DNA of 36,072 nt from the NCBI GenBank assembly GCA_947631945.1, contig CANRNI010000030.1, positions 1 to 36,072 of the forward strand, written 5' to 3'. The position numbers and the translations under genes were made by a program. Shown here one piece after another: positions 1-7,904 of this stretch; within the stretch, counting starts at the first letter, position 1; each line of letters starts with the position of its first letter. A model generated the notes under the pieces. That model ran no database searches. It saw only the letters and a list, made by a program, of their open reading frames with translations, and was not told where the DNA came from. The DNA comes from an uncultured Clostridia bacterium (GTDB lineage: Bacteria; Bacillota; Clostridia; Oscillospirales; Acutalibacteraceae).

Positions 1-42
1 GATTACCCCCCCCCGCACGCATACGCGGGTCGTTCCGATCAT
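1..42 (-). CDS. Possible truncated gene start at window edge
   Basis: On the minus strand an AAAGGA motif (52-57) lies 9 nt before an ATG at 42, and the frame stays open for 14 codons to the window edge. An in-frame ATG at 51 has no spacing from the AAAGGA and is less likely. The frame crosses a run of nine G. The piece is too short to assign a function or to prove coding. It would be divergent from iorA. Confidence 0.2.
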   Translation of the reverse strand, partial: MIGTTRVCVRGGVI

Positions 43-261
43 CGTTATCATTCCTTTCAAATAAGCTGTGGGTTTAAAATCCCTATATATTAAGTTGCTT
101 TTTTGATGAAAAAGTAACGCTTTTTTTGCAAAATTTTTTGGAAATTTTGCATTTTCAGCATTTTACACAATTAAGCAAACATATTTAAGTGATATTATTG
201 TTTATTTTGCCGTTAATATAAAAAACCGTCGGAGCAAAGAAACGGTTAATGTTTAAGGCAA

Positions 262-377
262 AAGGAGATTTCGCGCTCTGCGGAGCGCGACACGGTGACT
301 CTGTCCCCGTGACCCCTGCAAGCCTTTGTAAAGGCTTGACCGAAACTTTTATACTCTTTTCAACAAGTTTTTCGACA
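262..377 (+). repeat. 116-bp triple-hairpin repeat, copy 1
   Basis: Matches 16871-16986 over 116 nt with four mismatches counted by eye. Three hairpins follow each other: CGCGCTC-TGCG-GAGCGCG, then CACGG pairing with CCGTG, then CAAGCCTT-TGTA-AAGGCTTG, followed by a T-rich tail. The orientation is the same in both copies. No frame in it looks like a gene. It could be a small structured RNA, a protein-binding repeat or a non-autonomous element; the sequence does not decide. Confidence 0.75.
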
Positions 378-423
378 CGCCGAGTAAATGCTGTTTCCGT
401 ATCATTTTTATATCCTACCAATA

Positions 424-452
424 TTGTTTTTTTTATCGGCTTATGATATAAT
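424..452 (+). promoter_or_regulatory. Possible iorA promoter
   Basis: A TATAAT at 447-452 is preceded by TTGTTT at 424-429 with a 17-nt spacer. The -10 is perfect and the -35 is poor. It lies 35 nt before the iorA start, downstream of the 116-bp repeat, so that repeat would not be in the iorA leader. Confidence 0.4.
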
Positions 453-487
453 TATCATAATTATTTTGTTTAGTCGGAGGTTTACAT

Positions 488-2215
488 ATGTCTGAAAAAC
501 TATTATTGGGAAATGAGGCGGTCGCGCGCGGTCTTTATGAGGCGGGCTGCCACGTAGTTTCAAGCTATCCCGGAACGCCGAGTACCGAAATAACCGAATT
601 TGCGGCGACATATGATGAAATTTACAGCGAATGGGCTCCGAATGAAAAAGTTGCCTGCGAAGTCGCAATGGGAGCTTCTATTGCCGGAGCGAGAGCATTC
701 TGCGGTATGAAGCACGTCGGTCTGAACGTTGCCGCCGACCCTCTTTTTACAGCGTCCTATACCGGCGTCAACGGCGGTATGGTTCTTGCGGTTGCCGACG
801 ACCCGGGTATGCATTCTTCTCAAAATGAGCAGGATTCAAGGCATTACGCCGAAGCCGCAAAGCTTATGATGCTTGAGCCGTCGGATTCCGATGAATGTCT
901 TAAATATACAAAGCTCGCTTTTGAACTTTCGGAAAAATTCGGCGCTCCCGTAATTTTGAGACTTACCACGAGAGTTGCTCATTCGAGAAGCCTGACAGAA
1001 TTGTCGGAGCGCGCGGAAATGAAGTTAAAAGAGTATACAAAAAATCCTCCCAAATACGTTATGATGCCGGCGTATTCCATTCCAAAACATATTGAAGTTG
1101 AGAACAGAATTATCTCTCAGACAAAATTCTGCGAAACAGATTCCATAAATACTGTTGAATATTATGATAAAAAAATCGGCGTTATCACGGCGGGCAACTG
1201 CTATAATTACGCGAAAGAGGCTCTGGGCGAAAAGGCTTCATATTTAAAGCTCGGGTGCGTCTATCCCCTGCCGGAAAAACTGATTGCCGATTTTGCCGCC
1301 GAATGTGATACTCTCTACGTCATTGAGGAGCTTGACCCGTTTATTGAAAACCATTGCAAGAAAATCGGACTGAACGTTCACGGCAAAAACGTTTTTACGT
1401 TGCAGGGAGAATATTCTCAGTCGCTTATCGCGAAGGTCATTCTCGGTGAAGAAAAAGAATTTAATAAAGCCGATATATCCATTCCCGGCAGACCTCCGGT
1501 GCTTTGCGCGGGCTGTCCGCACAGAGGGCTTTTCTACGCTCTTAAGCAGGAAAAAGCGACCGTTTGCGGCGATATCGGCTGTTACACTCTCGGAGCGCTG
1601 AAGCCCTTGGAATCTATCGACACGGTTATATGCATGGGCGCGTCAATTTCATCGCTTCACGGCAGAAACAAGGCAAATCCCGAAAACGCGAAAAACTCCG
1701 TCGCGGTTATCGGAGATTCAACCTTTATACATTCGGGTATCACAGGTCTTATTGATATCGCTTACAACAACAGCGCGTCTACTGTTATAATTCTCGATAA
1801 TTCAATAACGGGCATGACGGGGCATCAGGAAAATCCCACTACGGGCAAAAATATTAAGGGCGACCCGGCGACAGCGGTGGACATAGTCGCCCTCGCCCAT
1901 GCGATAGGAATAAAAAGGGTTACGGTGGTTGACCCTTATAACCTTAAGGAAACGCGCGATGCGATTCATACGGAATTGCAGACGGACGAACCGTCGCTTA
2001 TCATATCAAGACGTCCCTGCGCTCTTTTAAAATATGTCAAGCATAATCCGCCGCTTAAAGTCAATGAAGAAAAATGCAGGGGCTGCAAAATGTGTATGAA
2101 AATAGGCTGTCCCGCTATAAGCTTTAAGGACGGAAAATCGGTCATCGACTTTACGCAGTGCGTCGGCTGCGGAGTATGCACGCAGTTATGCGCTTTCGGC
2201 GCTATCGGAGATTGA
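488..2215 (+). CDS. iorA: Indolepyruvate ferredoxin oxidoreductase subunit alpha
   Basis: Large subunit of the thiamine-diphosphate enzyme that oxidatively decarboxylates aryl pyruvates from aromatic amino acid transamination to aryl-acetyl-CoA, reducing ferredoxin in the cytoplasm of anaerobes. The 575 aa run from an N-terminal pyrimidine-binding domain (SSYPGTPSTEI near residue 25) through a central domain to a pyrophosphate-binding domain with GDSTFIHSG near 412 followed by DNS. The C-terminus carries two cysteine clusters, CRGCKMCMKIGCP from C530 and CVGCGVCTQLC near 560, as expected for two [4Fe-4S] clusters. The length is slightly under the usual 600 or so. The start has GGAGG seven nt upstream. 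iorB follows after 18 nt, giving the complete two-gene enzyme. Confidence 0.95.
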   Translation: MSEKLLLGNEAVARGLYEAGCHVVSSYPGTPSTEITEFAATYDEIYSEWAPNEKVACEVAMGASIAGARAFCGMKHVGLNVAADPLFTASYTGVNGGMVLAVADDPGMHSSQNEQDSRHYAEAAKLMMLEPSDSDECLKYTKLAFELSEKFGAPVILRLTTRVAHSRSLTELSERAEMKLKEYTKNPPKYVMMPAYSIPKHIEVENRIISQTKFCETDSINTVEYYDKKIGVITAGNCYNYAKEALGEKASYLKLGCVYPLPEKLIADFAAECDTLYVIEELDPFIENHCKKIGLNVHGKNVFTLQGEYSQSLIAKVILGEEKEFNKADISIPGRPPVLCAGCPHRGLFYALKQEKATVCGDIGCYTLGALKPLESIDTVICMGASISSLHGRNKANPENAKNSVAVIGDSTFIHSGITGLIDIAYNNSASTVIILDNSITGMTGHQENPTTGKNIKGDPATAVDIVALAHAIGIKRVTVVDPYNLKETRDAIHTELQTDEPSLIISRRPCALLKYVKHNPPLKVNEEKCRGCKMCMKIGCPAISFKDGKSVIDFTQCVGCGVCTQLCAFGAIGD

Positions 2216-2233
2216 GGAACGGAGGATTACGAA

Positions 2234-2806
2234 ATGAATACTTACAGCGTTATGATAGTAGGAGTAGGCGGTCAGGGAACTTTGCTCGCAAGCAGACTTC
2301 TCGGCAATGCGGTAATAAGCGAAGGCTACGATGTTAAGGTTTCGGAGGTTCACGGAATGAGCCAGCGCGGCGGCTCTGTCATTACATATGTCAGATTCGG
2401 AGAAAAGGTCTATTCTCCGATAATAGAAAAAGGTGAGGCCGATTTGATTCTCGCCTTTGAACTGCTTGAAGCCGCAAGATATCTGCCTTATCTTAAAAAA
2501 GGCGGAAAAATTATCGTAAACACCCAAAAAATAGACCCTATGCCGGTAGTTACGGGAAATACCGTTTATCCCGATTCCGTCCGGGAAGAATTGCAGAAAA
2601 AAGCCGACGTGACCGCTCTTGACGCACTCTCCTTAGCCGTTGAAGCAGGCTCACCGAAAGCTGTAAACGTTGTCCTTATGGGAGTCGCCGCAAAGCATAT
2701 GAATTTTAAAGCCGATATCTGGAAAAAAGTTATAGAGGAAACGGTTCCGCCGAAATTTAAAGAGCTTAACTTAAAGGCGTTTGAGATGGGATATGCGTTT
2801 AATTAA
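2234..2806 (+). CDS. iorB: Indolepyruvate ferredoxin oxidoreductase subunit beta
   Basis: Small subunit partner of IorA. The 190 aa have the pyruvate-ferredoxin-oxidoreductase gamma-type fold: GVGGQGTLLASRLLG near residues 10-24 and the family hallmark HGMSQRGGSV near 41-50. The family contributes the CoA-handling and catalytic domain of the complex. CGGAGGATTACGAA gives a good ribosome binding site for the ATG at 2234. It is co-transcribed with iorA. No phenylacetate-CoA ligase, a frequent neighbour of iorAB, is present here. Confidence 0.93.
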   Translation: MNTYSVMIVGVGGQGTLLASRLLGNAVISEGYDVKVSEVHGMSQRGGSVITYVRFGEKVYSPIIEKGEADLILAFELLEAARYLPYLKKGGKIIVNTQKIDPMPVVTGNTVYPDSVREELQKKADVTALDALSLAVEAGSPKAVNVVLMGVAAKHMNFKADIWKKVIEETVPPKFKELNLKAFEMGYAFN

Positions 2807-2820
2807 TGCCCTTAAAAATC

Positions 2821-2850
2821 TTGACATAACACTCGGTATTGATGTAAAAT
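2821..2850 (+). promoter_or_regulatory. glpK promoter
   Basis: TTGACA at 2821-2826 and TAAAAT at 2845-2850 with an 18-nt spacer, 35 nt before the glpK ATG. It indicates that glpK is transcribed separately from iorAB. No operator-like palindrome is obvious. Confidence 0.6.
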
Positions 2851-2884
2851 ATATAAAAGACATTTACCGAAAGGGAGAATTTTT

Positions 2885-4402
2885 ATGGAATCCGATAAAA
2901 AATACGTTCTTTCACTTGATCAGGGCACAACAAGCTCAAGAGCGATAATTTTTGATAAAAATGGGCGGATAAAGGCAAGGGCTCAATATGAATTTACTCA
3001 GATTTATCCGAGAGCCGGCTGGGTCGAGCATGACCCCGAGGAGATACTCCGCAGTGAATTCAGAGCGATAGCCGATTCCCTTATCGACGGCGGCATTGAA
3101 GCCAAGGAGATAGCGGCAATAGGTATTACAAATCAGCGCGAAACAACTATACTCTGGGATAAAACCACAGGCAAACCCGTATATAATGCGATAGTATGGC
3201 AGTGCCGCAGAACGGCGGAAACAGCAAAAAGAATCATCGCGGATAAAGAGCTGCGAAACTACATAAAAGAACATACGGGACTGATTATCGACGCGTATTT
3301 CTCCGCGACAAAAATCATGTGGATACTTGAAAACAGCAAGGAAGCGAAAGAGTGCGCGAAAAACGGAAATCTGCTTTTCGGAACGGTGGAAACGTGGCTG
3401 ATATGGAAGCTTACCGGCGGCAAGGTTCATGTTACCGATTATTCAAACGCATGGCGCACCATGCTTTTCGACGTTGATAAGCTCTGCTGGGACGAGTATA
3501 TATGCGAAAGATTGGGAATACCCATGTCAATATTGCCGAAAGTCGTCCCGTCAAGTCAGATTTACGGCGAGGTTGCCGAAGGTATAGCCGGTCTTGAGGC
3601 TCTCGCGGGAGTACCCATTGCGGGCGCTATAGGCGACCAGCAGGCAGCGCTTTTCGGTCAGGCGTGTTTCCGTCCCGGACAGGCGAAAAACACATACGGC
3701 ACAGGCTGTTTCCTTCTTATGAATACCGGCGGCAAGCGCGTAAAGTCCGAAAATAATCTGCTTACCGGCATAGCATGGGGTATCGACGGCAGAGTTGAAT
3801 ATTGCATAGAAGGCTCGGCATTTAACGCGGGTTCGGTCATACAGTGGTTAAGGGACGAAATGCAGCTTATAGAGTCTGCGCCCGAATGCGACAGACTTGC
3901 CGAAAGCGTTCCCGACGCCAACGGCGTATATCTTGTTCCGGCTTTTACGGGGCTTGGTGCGCCTTACTGGGATATGTATGCCAGAGGCTGCATTGTAGGA
4001 CTTACAAGAGGCGCTAATAAGCGTCATTTAGCGAGAGCGGTTCTTGAGAGTATCGCTTTTCAGATGACCGATTTGCTCGAAGCGATGAAAGCCGACTCGG
4101 AGATAGAACTCACTGAGCTGAGAGTTGACGGCGGCGCGAGCGTAAGCGATATAATGATGCAGATTCAGGCAAATATGATTGAAACAACGGTAAACAGACC
4201 GAAAGTGGTTGAAACTACCGCTTTGGGCGCGGCATATCTCGCGGGACTTGCAGTAGGCTTTTGGTCGAGCAGAACCGAAATCGAAGGCATCAGGGAGGTA
4301 TCGAGGGAATTTGTTCCGCAGCTTCCCAAAGAGGACAGGGACAGAATCTACGCAGGCTGGAAAAAAGCCGTAAAACGCGCGATGGACTGGGCGGAGGAAT
4401 AA
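2885..4402 (+). CDS. glpK: Glycerol kinase
   Basis: Phosphorylates glycerol with ATP to sn-glycerol 3-phosphate in the cytoplasm. The 505 aa match the usual FGGY-kinase length. Visible motifs include LSLDQGTTSSRAI (residues 9-21), ITNQRETT near 81, GAIGDQQAALFGQ near 246, the NTYGTGCFLLMNTG segment near 262-275, and the late DGGASVSDIMMQ motif near 417. The ribosome binding site is AAAGGGAG ahead of the ATG. No glpF or glpD lies next to it. A glycerophosphodiester phosphodiesterase at 12436 could in principle feed glycerol phosphate into the same pool, but it is far away. Confidence 0.95.
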   Translation: MESDKKYVLSLDQGTTSSRAIIFDKNGRIKARAQYEFTQIYPRAGWVEHDPEEILRSEFRAIADSLIDGGIEAKEIAAIGITNQRETTILWDKTTGKPVYNAIVWQCRRTAETAKRIIADKELRNYIKEHTGLIIDAYFSATKIMWILENSKEAKECAKNGNLLFGTVETWLIWKLTGGKVHVTDYSNAWRTMLFDVDKLCWDEYICERLGIPMSILPKVVPSSQIYGEVAEGIAGLEALAGVPIAGAIGDQQAALFGQACFRPGQAKNTYGTGCFLLMNTGGKRVKSENNLLTGIAWGIDGRVEYCIEGSAFNAGSVIQWLRDEMQLIESAPECDRLAESVPDANGVYLVPAFTGLGAPYWDMYARGCIVGLTRGANKRHLARAVLESIAFQMTDLLEAMKADSEIELTELRVDGGASVSDIMMQIQANMIETTVNRPKVVETTALGAAYLAGLAVGFWSSRTEIEGIREVSREFVPQLPKEDRDRIYAGWKKAVKRAMDWAEE

Positions 4403-4480
4403 CAGCAATAATTTTCGTACCACATTTAGAAAGATATTAAACCAACGGCTGTCGTATTTGCGGCGAAATCCGAACAGTAT

Positions 4481-4527
4481 AAAAGTCAGAACCGAATGCG
4501 GAATTGCAAGTTCTGACTTTTTTCTTT
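4481..4527 (+). terminator. Bidirectional terminator between glpK and small ORF
   Basis: AAAAGTCAGAAC (4481-4492) pairs with GTTCTGACTTTT (4510-4521), a 12-bp perfect stem with a 17-nt loop, followed by a T-rich run to 4527. The opposite strand also ends in several T. It lies between two convergent genes, glpK (+) and the 56-aa ORF (-), so it probably serves both. Confidence 0.8.
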
Positions 4528-4550
4528 TTAATTTGAATATTTTTAATAAA

Positions 4551-4721
4551 TTATCCCGCTGTGGGTTCGGTTGTCGCAGAAGCGGCTGTCGTTGCTTCAC
4601 TTTCGGTGTTTATCGTTGTTTCCGGTCCCAAGGTTGTAAATCCGAATCTGAAACTTAACGTGTCAATAATCTTCATCGCAAGTCTTAAAAGATAATCTAA
4701 CGCTATAAAAAAATATGTCAT
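4551..4721 (-). CDS. Small ORF, 56-aa hydrophobic/Thr-rich peptide
   Basis: Unrecognised 56-aa protein. The N-terminal 20 residues (MTYFFIALDYLLRLAMKIID) look like a hydrophobic or amphipathic helix. The C-terminal half is rich in Thr, Ala, Ser and Glu and looks disordered. It is supported by context rather than homology: GAGGTG stands 8 nt before the ATG, a sigma-A-like promoter (TTGAAA-17-TAAAAT) lies at 4763-4791 on the same strand, and a strong terminator follows the stop. Such a complete transcription unit for 56 codons suggests a real small protein, possibly membrane-associated. No function can be assigned. Confidence 0.6.
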   Translation of the reverse strand: MTYFFIALDYLLRLAMKIIDTLSFRFGFTTLGPETTINTESEATTAASATTEPTAG

Positions 4722-4762
4722 AATATTTACACCTCGCTTTCAAAATTATTTTTCTTGTATTG

Positions 4763-4791
4763 ATTTTATCATAACACGCCGATTTTTTCAA
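4763..4791 (-). promoter_or_regulatory. Promoter of the 56-aa small ORF
   Basis: On the minus strand TTGAAA (4786-4791) and TAAAAT (4763-4768) are separated by 17 nt. The -10 lies about 40 nt before the small ORF start at 4721, with nothing else in between to serve. Confidence 0.55.
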
Positions 4792-4883
4792 GTATTTTTA
4801 TTCAAGTATTTTATAAATATAAAGCGGCTAAAAGCGTTGTTAAATAAAATTAAAGGCAACTACAACGGCATAGCGGAAATATT

Positions 4884-5447
4884 TTAGTTAATTGCGTGCA
4901 AAGGCGTCAGCCGCTCTTTGTGCGGTGTTGACTTAACTTTTTCGAGCTTTAACAGTTGTATTTTTTTGTCAAGTCCGCCCGCATAGCCCGTCAGACTCCC
5001 GTCCGTACCTATAACGCGGTGACACGGTATAATAATCGAAATCGGGTTATGTCCGACAGCGCCGCCTATCGCCTGCGCCGACATGGATTTCTTTCCCATA
5101 ATCAAGGCGGCTTTTTTTGCCAAAGCTCCGTATGTCGTTGTTTCTCCATACGGTATTTCACATAAAAATTTCCATATAAGCTTACGAAATTCGCTTCCGT
5201 CGGGAGCAAGCGGCAATTCGGCGGGCTTCGGTTTTTTTCCCGAAAAATATCTGTCAAGCCATTTTTTTGATTCGTTAAATACGCTTAACCCGTCATTTCT
5301 GACGGGTATTTCTTTCGGCGTATTCGGATTGCCAAGACCTTCCAAAAAATATTTTTGTCCTTCTATCCACAGACCTATAATATTTATCCCGTCGCTTGCT
5401 ATTGTAAGCTTTCCGACAGGCGACGGATATTCGGTAATGTAAATCAT
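4884..5447 (-). CDS. ogt: Methylated-DNA-protein cysteine methyltransferase
   Basis: Suicide DNA-repair protein that moves methyl groups from O6-methylguanine (and O4-methylthymine) to its own cysteine. The hallmark IIPCHRVIG is present with the acceptor Cys at residue 142 of the 187-aa form. The winged-helix segment with PYGETTTYGALA lies just before it. The ATG at 5447 is chosen because family members begin just before YPSPVG; an in-frame TTG at 5468 would overlap the upstream gene and adds nothing recognisable. It begins 4 nt after the citrate synthase stop and is probably co-transcribed and translationally coupled with it. Confidence 0.92.
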   Translation of the reverse strand: MIYITEYPSPVGKLTIASDGINIIGLWIEGQKYFLEGLGNPNTPKEIPVRNDGLSVFNESKKWLDRYFSGKKPKPAELPLAPDGSEFRKLIWKFLCEIPYGETTTYGALAKKAALIMGKKSMSAQAIGGAVGHNPISIIIPCHRVIGTDGSLTGYAGGLDKKIQLLKLEKVKSTPHKERLTPLHAIN

Positions 5448-5451
5448 CGCT

Positions 5452-6774
5452 TTACTTTCTGTTCTCAAGAGGTATGTATTCGCGTCTTGACTGAACGTTC
5501 ATATATGCGGGCCTTATAATTTTGCCTGAATTTAATATTTCCTCAATTCGGTGAGCGCTCCAGCCGGCGATTCTCGCGTCCGCGAATATCGGAGTAAACA
5601 GTTCCTCGGGAATACCGAGCATTTCATATACGAAGCCGCTGTAAAAATCAACGTTCGCGCTTACTCCCTTGTACATTTTGCGTTTTTTGGCTATAAGGTC
5701 GGGAGCGAGACGCTCGATATTAGTATAAAGGCGGTATTCGTCGCTCAACCCCTTTGCAGCCGCCAATTTTTCAACAAACGATTTAAATACCTCTGCTCTC
5801 GGGTCGGAAAGCGAATAAACTGCGTGACCGATGCCGTAAATAAGACCGCTGTTGTCAAACGCCTCTTTATTGAGCAGTTTGGACAGGTACGCGCTTATTT
5901 CATCATCGTCGTTCCAATCCTTGACGTGCGATTTTATATCGTTTATCATATGGCGAACCTTTATATTCGCTCCGCCGTGTCTGGGGCCTTTAAGCGAGCC
6001 GAGCGCCGCCGCTATTGCGGAATAGGTATCCGTTCCCGAGGACGTTACGACATGAGTCGTAAAAGTCGAGTTGTTGCCTCCGCCGTGTTCCGCGTGAAGT
6101 ATCAGAGCCAAATCGAGAAGCTGCGCTTCAAGTTGGGTAAATTTACCGTCGAGCCTTAACATATAAAGAATATTTTCCGCTGTGGAATATTCGTGTTTAG
6201 GCTCATGAATAAAAAAGCTGTGATTGCCCTTTATATAGTAATAGTATGCCTGATAGCCGTAAACCGACAAAAGCGGAAAAAGCGAAATGAGGCGTATGCA
6301 TTGTCTTAGGACGTTGCCTATACTTGTGTTGTCGGGATTTTCGTCATAGGAATACAGAGCGAGAACGCTTCTCGCAAGGCAGTTCATAATATCTCCCGAC
6401 GGCGCTTTCATAATAAAATCACGTACAAATGATACGGGCAGTTCCCTGTAATTGGCAAGGACTTCCTTAAACTCGTCAAGCTCTTTTTCATTAGGAAGTA
6501 TGCCGAAAAGAAGAATGTATGCGGTTTCTTCAAAGCCGTATCGTCCGCGCTTGGCAATATCCGCGATTATATCTTTCACGTTATAGCCTCGGTAAAACAG
6601 CATACCGTTGCATGGCTCTTCAACACCGTTCACCTTTTGTTTGGACTGGATTTCCGAAATTTCCGTAAGTCCCGTCAATACTCCTTTGCCGTTCAAATCG
6701 CGCAGTCCCCTGTTTACGCTGTACTTTGTGTAAAGCTCGGGGTCTATCGCCCCGTTATCCATGCATATGCGCAT
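5452..6774 (-). CDS. gltA: Citrate synthase (long clostridial form)
   Basis: Condenses acetyl-CoA and oxaloacetate to citrate in the cytoplasm. All three catalytic positions of the classical Si-type enzyme are visible in the 440 aa: His266 in GPRHGGAN, His317 in GIGHAVY and Asp376 in NVDFYSG. An extended N-terminal region (IDPELYTKYSVNRGLRD) is typical of the ~450-aa clostridial group. The ATG at 6774 has only a weak Shine-Dalgarno. The open frame continues upstream, and AAAGGG stands 5 nt before an in-frame ATT at 6828 (8 nt before a second ATT at 6825), so the true start may be non-AUG, adding up to 18 residues. ogt follows immediately. A mobile element separates it from tatD. Confidence 0.9.
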   Translation of the reverse strand: MRICMDNGAIDPELYTKYSVNRGLRDLNGKGVLTGLTEISEIQSKQKVNGVEEPCNGMLFYRGYNVKDIIADIAKRGRYGFEETAYILLFGILPNEKELDEFKEVLANYRELPVSFVRDFIMKAPSGDIMNCLARSVLALYSYDENPDNTSIGNVLRQCIRLISLFPLLSVYGYQAYYYYIKGNHSFFIHEPKHEYSTAENILYMLRLDGKFTQLEAQLLDLALILHAEHGGGNNSTFTTHVVTSSGTDTYSAIAAALGSLKGPRHGGANIKVRHMINDIKSHVKDWNDDDEISAYLSKLLNKEAFDNSGLIYGIGHAVYSLSDPRAEVFKSFVEKLAAAKGLSDEYRLYTNIERLAPDLIAKKRKMYKGVSANVDFYSGFVYEMLGIPEELFTPIFADARIAGWSAHRIEEILNSGKIIRPAYMNVQSRREYIPLENRK

Positions 6775-6833
6775 ATACTTTTCGAGTTCCGGCGCGTTTC
6801 CGGAATAAAATTTGCTGATTATAATAATCGCCG

Positions 6834-6839
6834 CCCTTT
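6834..6839 (-). promoter_or_regulatory. Shine-Dalgarno suggesting non-AUG start of citrate synthase
   Basis: On the minus strand AAAGGG (part of GAAAGGGCGG) is followed after 5 nt by ATT (6828), again ATT (6825) and ATA (6822), all in frame with citrate synthase and with no stop before the ATG at 6774. No ATG, GTG or TTG lies in this stretch. The best ribosome binding site thus does not serve a standard start codon. Confidence 0.4.
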
Positions 6840-6869
6840 CTTTTTATTTTCTCTTATAAATTTATTTTA

Positions 6870-7147
6870 AGGCAATACCGCATAATTATTGTCGTGCAGA
6901 TGTGCCGAAAGATTTTTCGTCAGAAAGCTATAGGGGACTCCGAAAAGCCATTAGGCTTTTTGGGGATAGGAGGAGCAACGGAGCGAGTGAACTTTTCGCC
7001 GTTAGGCGAAAACGAACGATGCGCAGTTTGCGACGACGCGGACGCAGGAATACTGACGTATTTCAAGGAGCTTTTGGCAAAAATGACGGAAAATATCGGT
7101 ACAGATGCGCGGCAAAGGCGGTAGCCGCTAATTGTGCGGTATTGCCT
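6870..7147 (+). mobile_element. TA-flanked non-autonomous element, type 1, long copy
   Basis: Starts AGGCAATACCGC and ends with its inverse, GCGGTATTGCCT. TA dinucleotides flank both sides (6868-6869 and 7148-7149), as for Tc1/mariner or IS630-type insertion. It shares the core of the other copies (TTTTTCGTCAGA, then GACGCAGGAATACTGACG onward). Between them 6925-7040 replaces the usual 11 nt with 116 nt, making this copy 278 bp instead of 173. The extra part holds two hairpins, AAAAGCC/GGCTTTT and TTTTCGCC/GGCGAAAA. Its right end forms the tatD stop codon and C-terminal tail. Confidence 0.85.
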
Positions 7148-7904
7148 TAATGAACAGCCTTTTCGCGTTGTCTTTTGTCATATCGAGTATCTTCTGCGGC
7201 TCCTGTCCTCTTATTTCACCGAGCTTTGACGCGACATACTCTATATATGACGAATTATTTCTTTTTCCTCTCATCGGCACCGGAGCCATATACGGGCAAT
7301 CAGTCTCTACAAGAAGTCTGTCGTCGGGAACGATTGCCGCGACTTCCACAGGCTTTACGGCGTTTTTAAACGTGACCGCGCCTCCCAGCCCTATATACAT
7401 TCCGAGCCTTAATATTTCCTTGGCAGTCTCGGCGCTTCCCGAAAAGCAATGAAGCACGCCTTTCGGTCTGTATTTTTTAATCAGCTCAAGAGTGTCGCCG
7501 TGAGCTTCTCTGTCGTGAATTATAACGGGAATATCGTGTTTAACCGCCATATCGAGCTGGCGCTCGAAAACATCGCGCTGAACGCTTTTCGGGACGAAAT
7601 CATAGTGATAGTCAAGCCCGATTTCACCGAGAGCGACACATTTTTTCTCCGAAAGCATTTTTTCTATCAATAAATAATCGTTTTCGGAAATATCCGCCGC
7701 TTCCTCCGGATGAATACCGCAGGCGGCGTATATATAATCGTACTTTTCGGAAAGCTCCAATGAAAAAAGCGAGGTCTCAACGTCTGTTCCGCAGTTTATA
7801 ATACCGACAATGCCCGCTTCGGGCAAGGAAGCGAGCATCGTTTCACGGTCGATATCAAACTGCCCGTCGTTATAATGAGCATGTGAATCGAAAATATTAT
7901 ACAT
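7128..7904 (-). CDS. tatD: TatD family metal-dependent hydrolase/DNase
   Basis: TIM-barrel metallo-hydrolase. Family members act as 3'-5' exonucleases, and a role in quality control of DNA or RNA ends is likely. The metal-site motifs are all present in the 258 aa: DSHAHYND (His8, His10), GEIGLDYH, PVIIHDREAH, LHCFSG and VETDCPYMAP. The start overlaps the metG stop by 1 nt (TAATG), so the two are translationally coupled, a common arrangement. The last residues (KAIPHN) and the stop codon are encoded by the inserted TA-flanked element. The native end probably lay near NAKRLF. Confidence 0.93.
   Translation of the reverse strand: MYNIFDSHAHYNDGQFDIDRETMLASLPEAGIVGIINCGTDVETSLFSLELSEKYDYIYAACGIHPEEAADISENDYLLIEKMLSEKKCVALGEIGLDYHYDFVPKSVQRDVFERQLDMAVKHDIPVIIHDREAHGDTLELIKKYRPKGVLHCFSGSAETAKEILRLGMYIGLGGAVTFKNAVKPVEVAAIVPDDRLLVETDCPYMAPVPMRGKRNNSSYIEYVASKLGEIRGQEPQKILDMTKDNAKRLFIKAIPHN

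Larger units (their letters stand above)
1..487. other. Upstream non-coding stretch before iorA
   Basis: No convincing complete gene lies here. The left edge holds a possible truncated minus-strand start (1-42). Positions 60-250 are AT-rich, with a weak inverted repeat AACCGT/ACGGTT at 224-229 and 242-247 that would read as a small T-tailed hairpin on the minus strand. A 116-bp hairpin-rich repeat occupies 262-377, and a possible iorA promoter lies at 424-452. Confidence 0.5.

Noticed and set aside
6894-7124. Long reading frame through the 278-bp element as a normal gene
   Set aside because: It is the element frame extended by the insert, has no ribosome binding site and no recognisable domain; treated as a property of the repeat.
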